A stretch of 10,749 bases of DNA from Omnitrophica bacterium GWA2_52_8 (lineage in GTDB: Bacteria; Omnitrophota; Omnitrophia; Omnitrophales; Aquincolibacteriaceae): contig MHFC01000014.1 in the NCBI GenBank assembly GCA_001804025.1, positions 2,666 through 13,414 on the forward strand, in the 5' to 3' direction. Both the position numbers and the translations under genes were made by a program. Shown piece after piece: positions 5,833-10,749 of this stretch. Under the pieces are notes generated by a model that was not told the origin of the DNA, made no database searches, and saw only the letters and a list, made by a program, of their open reading frames with translations. Position 1 is the first letter of the stretch. Each line of letters opens with the position of its first letter.

Positions 5833-7326
5833 TTATGCGCCGGACTGGCGTAAAGGAATGAAAACAAACACGTGCGTCCCCTCGTTAGGGGTGCTTTTCA
5901 ATTGGATTTTTCCGCCATGCGCTTCGGCGATCGCATTCGCAATATTCAGGCCCAATCCGGAGCCCTCATGGGCCCGGGCTTGGTCTGTTCTGAAAAAGCG
6001 GATAAAAACTTTTTCCGTTAATTCGGGTTCGATTCCGATTCCCGTGTCCGCGACCTCGACCCGCACTTGATTGTCGGGCGTCCGATTTTGCGTCATGGTC
6101 ACACTGCCCCCCTCAGGCGTAAATTTGATCGCATTGTCGAGCAGGTTGCTGAAAAGCCTTTTCAAATAAAGGCTGTCTCCCACAACCGCCGCGGGCTGTT
6201 TTATAAAAACCTCGAGCCGGATGTTTTTGTGTGCCGCTCGCTCACGGAACCTGTCGGCCGTCTGCTGCAGAATATCTTCCAGCTTTTGATTTTGCTTCTC
6301 GAGGCGAAGCTGTTTCGCGTCACTTTTTAAAAGCAGCATCAAATCATCCACAAGCCGGATCAACTCGTTGACTTCTTCCTCAATAACACGCAGCGTTTGA
6401 ATCAGATCCAGCGGCGACCGGGAGCGTCTTAGCGCCAAATCAATCTCGCCGCGAATAATCGCCAGCGGGGTCTTGAGCTCATGCGAAATATTCGAACTGA
6501 AATCGCGGATTGATTTGGCCGAATTTTCTATGCGCTCCAGCATTTCGTTCAGGGTATCGGCAAGACGGTCGAGTTCATCGCCCGTGTGCGTCCGCGGCAG
6601 CCTGCTTTTTAAATCCGCCATTGTGATTTCGCGTGCTTTGCGTATCATCGAATCAATCGGGCGCAGGGACCGCTTTGCAAGCAGCCAGCCGGCGAGGCAC
6701 GCCGCAACGACAAGGCCGGGTATGGAGATCCCGATAATCAGGGACAACCGCTGCAAGGTGCTTCGTATTTCATGAATCGGTGCGCCGATCTGCAAAACAA
6801 AAAGCGGACGCCCTTCATATTCAACCAGCTGGTAATATAAACGAATGGGTTTTTTTTGGAAGTGAATGGTTTGAAAAGACTTCCCCGTCTCCATAAAGGC
6901 CGAGTCCCGCTCGAAATTTGGAAATATGATTTCCCGTTCCCATCCTTTGAGGTTGGATACAAACAGTGAATGATTCGTATGGACAAACCGGACCATCAGT
7001 GTGCTGCGACTTAACATGCGGTTTGTTTTCTCCCACGCTTCGATGCGGTCGTACAGGCTCTGCCTGATTTCACGGGGCAGAATATAAAGGAGCTGACGGG
7101 AATTTTCGGACGCAGGCTTGGGTTCGCTTAAGAAAATACCGTCGAAATAACTTTCCAGAGGCCTCATCAGCCGGACGGATTCCTCGACCAGCTGCTTGTC
7201 CTTGTCGGCGTAAAGGACGCGGGACAATTCTTCGCGCATGAAGAGGGCAAAAGCCGAGAGGAACAGCGTAAGGATGAACGCGTAAGAAAGCGTGAGACGG
7301 AATTTAACGGACCGCAGAACTTTCAT
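5833..7326 (-). CDS. Membrane sensor histidine kinase, CusS-like
   Basis: This inner-membrane kinase has 497 residues: TM1 at about 11-30, a periplasmic sensor domain at about 31-192, TM2 at about 195-217, HAMP at about 219-272, then the HisKA domain with SHELKTPL (phosphorylated His282). The HATPase domain has the N box FSNLLDNAIKF (392-402), G1 DTGIG (427-431), F box FIRFF (441-445) and G2 GSGLGL (455-460). All catalytic motifs look intact. The layout and the partner regulator match the heavy-metal sensor group (CusS/CopS/CzcS). The ligand cannot be read; the periplasmic domain has a few histidines (116, 119, 155, 185) but no cysteine and no obvious metal cluster. The ATG overlaps the regulator stop (ATGA). 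The next gene downstream is preceded by its own promoter-like region. Confidence 0.93.
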   Translation of the reverse strand: MKVLRSVKFRLTLSYAFILTLFLSAFALFMREELSRVLYADKDKQLVEESVRLMRPLESYFDGIFLSEPKPASENSRQLLYILPREIRQSLYDRIEAWEKTNRMLSRSTLMVRFVHTNHSLFVSNLKGWEREIIFPNFERDSAFMETGKSFQTIHFQKKPIRLYYQLVEYEGRPLFVLQIGAPIHEIRSTLQRLSLIIGISIPGLVVAACLAGWLLAKRSLRPIDSMIRKAREITMADLKSRLPRTHTGDELDRLADTLNEMLERIENSAKSIRDFSSNISHELKTPLAIIRGEIDLALRRSRSPLDLIQTLRVIEEEVNELIRLVDDLMLLLKSDAKQLRLEKQNQKLEDILQQTADRFRERAAHKNIRLEVFIKQPAAVVGDSLYLKRLFSNLLDNAIKFTPEGGSVTMTQNRTPDNQVRVEVADTGIGIEPELTEKVFIRFFRTDQARAHEGSGLGLNIANAIAEAHGGKIQLKSTPNEGTHVFVFIPLRQSGA

Positions 7327-7997
7327 GAATCGAGCAATCGATAACCAATACCGCGCACCGTTTGGATCAAGCTTCGCTTGCTTTGACCGTCAATTTTTTT
7401 CCGCAAAAAATTGATATAAACATCCACTGTGTTGCTCATCGGGTCGAAATGCATATCCCATACATGCTCGGCGATTTGGGTTCGCGATACCACCTGCCCC
7501 TTGTGCCGCATCAAATATTCGAGAAGCGCAAACTCTTTCTGTGATAACGTCAATTCCTGGCCGTCAAGGTACCCGTGATGGGATAAAAGATCAATGCGCA
7601 GCACTCCGCATGAAAGACTGGTCTCGGGTTGAATGTCATGGGGACGGCGCAGCAGCGCCCTTATACGCGCCAACAACTCGTCAAACGCAAACGGTTTCGC
7701 AAGATAATCATCGGCCCCCTGGTCCAAGCCTTTGATTTTATCCTCCACGGAGTCTTTTGCCGTCAGCATCAAAATCGGGACCGTATACTTCTCCGCGCGC
7801 AGTTTTCCGCAAAGCTCCAGACCGCTGATTTTGGGGACCATCCAGTCAAGAAGGATGAGGTCATAGTCGTTGGCCGTGACATATTCCCATCCTTGCTCCC
7901 CGTCAAAGGCAACATCCACGATGTAGCCTTCTTCCTTCAGCCCGCGCTGGATGAAACTCGCCATTTTTTTTTCATCTTCGATTAACAATATCCGCAT
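7323..7997 (-). CDS. OmpR-family response regulator, heavy-metal (CusR/CopR) type
   Basis: This 224-residue regulator has a receiver domain with the acidic pair Glu7/Asp8, phosphoacceptor Asp51 in LLDWMVP, Thr79 and Lys101 in AKPF. The winged-helix DNA-binding domain occupies about 125-222. The segment SRTQIAEHVWDMHFD followed by NTVDVYINFLRKKID is highly typical of the CusR/CopR/CzcR heavy-metal regulators, and TVRGIGYRL closes the wing. It should be phosphorylated by the kinase translated from the ATGA overlap at its end, and should bind direct repeats as a dimer. Everything between its ATG and the transporter stop is a palindromic repeat element, so its Shine-Dalgarno (GAGG about 12 nt upstream) lies within that element. 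Co-transcription with the CDF transporter, or a promoter inside the repeat, are both possible. Confidence 0.94.
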   Translation of the reverse strand: MRILLIEDEKKMASFIQRGLKEEGYIVDVAFDGEQGWEYVTANDYDLILLDWMVPKISGLELCGKLRAEKYTVPILMLTAKDSVEDKIKGLDQGADDYLAKPFAFDELLARIRALLRRPHDIQPETSLSCGVLRIDLLSHHGYLDGQELTLSQKEFALLEYLMRHKGQVVSRTQIAEHVWDMHFDPMSNTVDVYINFLRKKIDGQSKRSLIQTVRGIGYRLLDS

Positions 7998-8003
7998 AAA
8001 CCG

Positions 8004-8101
8004 CTAGTACCTCATGACACTTGAAATTGGGGGTAAACAATTTCAAGTGTCGTCGTGTACAGTACCGCCTTCCCCCAAAATCAAATGTCAGGCGGTACTA
8101 G
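8004..8101. repeat. Compound palindromic repeat (REP/MITE-like) between transporter and regulator
   Basis: The element is bounded by CTAGTACC (8004-8011) and GGTACTAG (8094-8101), an inverted terminal pair. Inside are two hairpins. GACACTTGAAATTG (8016-8029) and its perfect 14-bp complement (8038-8051) enclose an 8-nt loop. AGTACCGCCT (8061-8070) and its perfect 10-bp complement (8090-8099) enclose a 19-nt loop. The two halves are also related in inverted orientation: 24 of 29 positions match when 8005-8033 is compared with the complement of 8072-8100, both ending in GGGGG. This is what a paired REP (BIME-like) or a small non-autonomous element looks like. Neither hairpin has a T run, so they are not intrinsic terminators. 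A RAYT-type transposase origin is inference; none is encoded here. Confidence 0.7.
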
Positions 8102-8976
8102 GACTCTCCTTCCGGATCAAAATGAACGGTCAAATCCGCTTGAGGGTATTTCTCACGCAAGAATGAGATCAAAGCCTCGGTTCTCCCGTGCGCCGCCTTA
8201 AAGTCTTTGATGCCTCGTATTTCAATGTGAAAATCCATGAACACTTTTCCGCCGACACGGCGGCTTCGGAAATTATGCACCCCTACGATTGAAGGGTCAA
8301 AAGCATAGATTGATTCATGAATCGACCTCACTTCCTGAGGAGGCAGGCTTGCGTCCAGGAGTTCATGAACTGAGCGCATTAAAATAGCATAGGCGGATTT
8401 AAAAATATAGAACGCAATCAAAACCGAAACCAGGATGTCCCAAAAGACCCAGCGGGTGACAATAAAAAGAAGGAGTGCCAGCAAAACACCGCCGTGGGCC
8501 GCGATGTCGGACGTAAAATGAAGGCTCTCGGACTCCAGAATCAAAGACCGGTTTTTTCTGAGAGCCCTTTTTAAGATGACAACGATCAAAATGCTGACGA
8601 ACAAAGAAATCAGCATGATTGCGAAACCGACGGGTATATTCTCAAGCGTTTCACCCGAAATCATGCGCCGCAAAGACTCAAAGACCAAATAGCAGCCGCT
8701 CAAACCGATCAGCAGACTCTGGAAAAGACCCGCAAGGCTTTCGATTTTCTCATGACCGTAGGTATGCTCGTTATCCGGCGGCTTTGCCGCACTCCGGGCT
8801 GCGATAAAATTCACGGTCGAGACGGTAATATCCAAAAAAGAATCCAGCGCCGAAGCCATCACGGCCAAGGAATGCGTCAGAAGGGCCGTAATAAATTTGA
8901 TAACAAAAAGCAGGACCGCTCCTGCAATCGAGAATCTCAGCACCGACGCTATATCACGGTCCGATGACGGTTTCAA
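8098..8976 (-). CDS. Cation diffusion facilitator, FieF-like metal efflux transporter
   Basis: This 292-residue inner-membrane antiporter exports divalent metal (Fe, Zn, Cd or Co) against protons. FieF numbering is matched by motif: site A is Asp45 and Asp49 (DSFLD, TM2) with His153 and Asp157 (HFTSD, TM5). Site B is DNEHTYGH (Asp68, His71, His75). The cytoplasmic domain keeps His250 (FHIEI), His263 (AAHG) and HFDP (His285/Asp287). Six hydrophobic helices and the length are normal for the family. The start is TTG (complement of 8974-8976), supported by GGAAGGA 7 nt upstream and a TTGA overlap with the oxidase stop. The protein ends three residues after HFDP, and its TAG stop lies in the flanking repeat, so the C-terminal tail may have been set by repeat insertion. 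Exact substrate is unknown. Confidence 0.93.
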   Translation of the reverse strand: MKPSSDRDIASVLRFSIAGAVLLFVIKFITALLTHSLAVMASALDSFLDITVSTVNFIAARSAAKPPDNEHTYGHEKIESLAGLFQSLLIGLSGCYLVFESLRRMISGETLENIPVGFAIMLISLFVSILIVVILKRALRKNRSLILESESLHFTSDIAAHGGVLLALLLFIVTRWVFWDILVSVLIAFYIFKSAYAILMRSVHELLDASLPPQEVRSIHESIYAFDPSIVGVHNFRSRRVGGKVFMDFHIEIRGIKDFKAAHGRTEALISFLREKYPQADLTVHFDPEGES

Positions 8977-10121
8977 ATCTTGATCCTTCCGGGTGAGTAG
9001 GGTTCGATGATTTTCGGCATTTTCCGCCGCATAATTCCATGCGACAGGAGACGTCCTAATTCACATCCGAGCAAAATCCCGCTGCGGTATAAACCGTTCA
9101 GCAGATAAGCGCCTCCGGCACCGGTCCGGCCGATCACCGGGAGCCTATCACGACTAATGGGCCGTAATCCAGCCCATTTTCGAATCATCCGCGCCGAGCG
9201 GAACGCCGGAACAAGTCTCTGCGCGCCGTCACGGATGCGGCACAAGCCCGCCCTCGTCGTGTGCGGCCGAAAGCCGGAAAACTCGACCGTCGAACCCAGT
9301 AAATAAACCGATTTCTGCCAAGGGACAACATAGGCGCTCCGAACCGAGTGGACCGTCGTCATCAACTTGCATCGGGGCATGCGCACGATCAAAGCCTGTC
9401 CGCGCACCGGGCGGAACCAGGGCCGGACGTTTTTTTTAGGGGAATATTTTTCCCAGGCACCGCGCGTAAAAACCATGTCAGCGGCTAAATAGGTATTGCC
9501 GCCTGCTCCGAACATGAACCGCTTCACCCCTTTTTGATCTGTCACGGGCCGCGGATCCCGAGAGACTGTGCGGAACAGACACCCTTTTTTTATCAGATAG
9601 GTCCGGATCGACCGTAAAAAATCAGGCGCAATTACCCTGCCGATACCCGGATAATAAATCCCGCAACGCACACTCCCGCAAACTCCGGGTTCGCGCTTCA
9701 CGACTTCATGGCGCTTAAGCCAGCGAAGCGCCACACCGGTTTTTTTCTGCCATCGGTATTTTGCCCGTAATATTTTTTCCTCAGCCGGCGTAAAGGCCAC
9801 ATACATCAAACCCGCACAACGGTATCCAGCATCACCGCCGGTCACCTTGCGGATTTTTTGTATTAATTGAGGGAATTTTCGAAGGGCGCTTATCGCAAGC
9901 GGCAAAAGCGGGTGCCGGGGGCCGCGTTCTAAAAAAGGGTCCAGGATCCCAGCGGCGGCTTGGGAGGCTTCGCCCGTCATTTTTTTTTCGAGAACCATGA
10001 CTTTTTTACCGGCATCCGTAAAAGCCATCGCGGTTCCGAGACCGGCGATTCCGGATCCGACAATCACAATATCCAATGCAACCGTTTTCCGTCTTCGAAC
10101 CTGCGGATTTTTTTTTATCAT
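8973..10121 (-). CDS. ThiO-like FAD-dependent amine oxidase (DAO family)
   Basis: This 382-residue protein has a Rossmann FAD site near the N-terminus (DIVIVGSGIAGLG, GSGIAG at 22-27, Glu45 as the ribose ligand in VLEK). The glycine-oxidase-like EASQAAAGILDP follows at 51-62, then IYYPGIGRVIAPDFL (155-169), PVRGQALIV (238-246), WAGLRP (316-321), DRLPVIG (325-331) and a C-terminal NGLYRSGILLG. These match ThiO, which oxidises glycine to the imine used for the thiazole of thiamine, but no thiamine genes are nearby, so another amino acid substrate is possible. The ATG is 10 nt after the YyaL-like stop, with a weak GAGAAAG site. The gene is unusually Arg/Lys rich and holds several A runs, including two of nine (complements of 9980-9988 and 10108-10116). 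Confidence 0.83.
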   Translation of the reverse strand: MIKKNPQVRRRKTVALDIVIVGSGIAGLGTAMAFTDAGKKVMVLEKKMTGEASQAAAGILDPFLERGPRHPLLPLAISALRKFPQLIQKIRKVTGGDAGYRCAGLMYVAFTPAEEKILRAKYRWQKKTGVALRWLKRHEVVKREPGVCGSVRCGIYYPGIGRVIAPDFLRSIRTYLIKKGCLFRTVSRDPRPVTDQKGVKRFMFGAGGNTYLAADMVFTRGAWEKYSPKKNVRPWFRPVRGQALIVRMPRCKLMTTVHSVRSAYVVPWQKSVYLLGSTVEFSGFRPHTTRAGLCRIRDGAQRLVPAFRSARMIRKWAGLRPISRDRLPVIGRTGAGGAYLLNGLYRSGILLGCELGRLLSHGIMRRKMPKIIEPYSPGRIKI

Positions 10122-10131
10122 AAAAGCTTTC

Positions 10132-10749
10132 TCATTCCGCAGGAAGACGGCTCAATTCCCCGCGGAGGTCTTCCGCGGAATATAGGGGCGCCTGGCAGAC
10201 TTGACCGCGACATAAATATGCCGCCGGCCGGTTCATTGCCCCGGGGTCCCGTACCGTCACGGTATAAGGAAGGAAGGCAGAGTCTAAACATTTTTTCATG
10301 GCCTGATATTCTGCAGATTTTTCGTCGCCCGCCAAACGCACCGTTTGAAGCTGAAACAGGAGCATTTCGACACTCCACAGCAATTCCGAATAGCTCACGG
10401 GATATTGATTGAGCGAACAAGCCACCGATAAAATAACCTGCCGGGCTGTATTTTCATACTCCGCCGTACCGTCAATACCGCAAAGCCGGATCAAAAGCCG
10501 CGCGGCAGCCGAATTTCCGGCCGGTACGGCGCCGTCGTAATGTTCCTTTGTGCGGAACAAAAGTTTTTCTGCGTCCCGTCCCGTATAGAAAAAACCGCCC
10601 TGTTCCCGGTCATAAAATAAATCCATCATGTCCCGCGCCAATTGCCTGGCGGCCTCCAGCCATTCGGCAGCAAAGGTGGCCTCGTATAAATCCAAAAAGG
10701 CCAGGCCGAGAAAAGCATAATCGTCCTGAAAGGCCGCAATCCCGGCTTC
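10132..10749 (-). CDS. YyaL/DUF255 thioredoxin-domain protein, C-terminal part (cut by window edge)
   Basis: About 205 codons are visible; the gene continues beyond 10749, and the N-terminal thioredoxin-like domain is outside the window. The visible part is the alpha/alpha-toroid region of the YyaL/SPATA20 family: DDYAFLGLAFLDLYEATF, then GGFFYTG, FRTKEHYDGAVPAGNSAAA, and near the end YLCRGQVCQAP, the usual closing CxxxxC element. The biochemical role of this widespread family is not established; a link to redox or N-acyl sugar epimerase-like folds is known only from structure. Its stop lies 10 nt before the ThiO-like gene, indicating an operon. No frameshift or truncation is seen. Confidence 0.88.
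   Translation of the reverse strand, partial: EAGIAAFQDDYAFLGLAFLDLYEATFAAEWLEAARQLARDMMDLFYDREQGGFFYTGRDAEKLLFRTKEHYDGAVPAGNSAAARLLIRLCGIDGTAEYENTARQVILSVACSLNQYPVSYSELLWSVEMLLFQLQTVRLAGDEKSAEYQAMKKCLDSAFLPYTVTVRDPGAMNRPAAYLCRGQVCQAPLYSAEDLRGELSRLPAE

Noticed and set aside
8016..8099. The two hairpins between transporter and regulator as intrinsic terminators
   Set aside because: No T run follows either stem in the transcript direction, and the halves are inverted relatives of each other.
1..10749. CRISPR array, tRNA, rRNA or transposase gene
   Set aside because: No regularly spaced repeat-spacer pattern, cloverleaf or transposase motif was seen on either strand.

Overview
All recognisable genes in this window lie on the minus strand, so transcription runs from the right edge to the left. 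The bacterium appears Gram-negative: it has an outer-membrane-type OmpA lipoprotein, a MurE ligase, and a CusS/CusR-like two-component pair. Base composition is moderate, and GTG and TTG starts occur alongside ATG. The gene style would suit an uncultivated lineage such as Omnitrophota, but nothing here proves a phylum.

Right part (10749 to 5833). A YyaL/DUF255 thioredoxin-domain protein (partial, C-terminal half) is followed by a ThiO-like FAD amine oxidase, a FieF-like cation diffusion facilitator, and a heavy-metal-type response regulator and sensor kinase. Gaps are 10 nt or 4-nt overlaps, except between transporter and regulator. There, about 100 bp of paired palindromes form a REP/MITE-like element that also supplies the transporter's stop codon. 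The regulator's winged helix is of the CusR/CopR type, and next to a CDF transporter this suggests metal sensing and efflux.

Middle (5832 to 5286). A small basic helical protein of 113 residues stands alone as a transcription unit. Its upstream region carries three ATTAAA direct repeats at an exact 11-bp period, 10 bp upstream of a -10-like hexamer, which is the layout of OmpR/PhoB-family activator sites. A Rho-independent terminator with two competing 5' arms follows it.

Left part (5093 to 1). A second chain runs: an archaeal-type P-loop ATPase with a degenerate nuclease-like C-terminus; a GAF plus degenerate HD-GYP protein; a 52-residue single-pass membrane protein with a GTG start; an OmpA/MotB-like lipoprotein; a membrane-anchored hypothetical protein; and the start of murE. 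The first three are joined by ATGA/GTGA overlaps. The set looks like an uncharacterised signalling-to-envelope module placed directly before a peptidoglycan synthesis gene.

The two least expected items are the ATPase/pseudo-HD-GYP/small-membrane-protein/OmpA chain and the 11-bp-period repeats next to the two-component genes.
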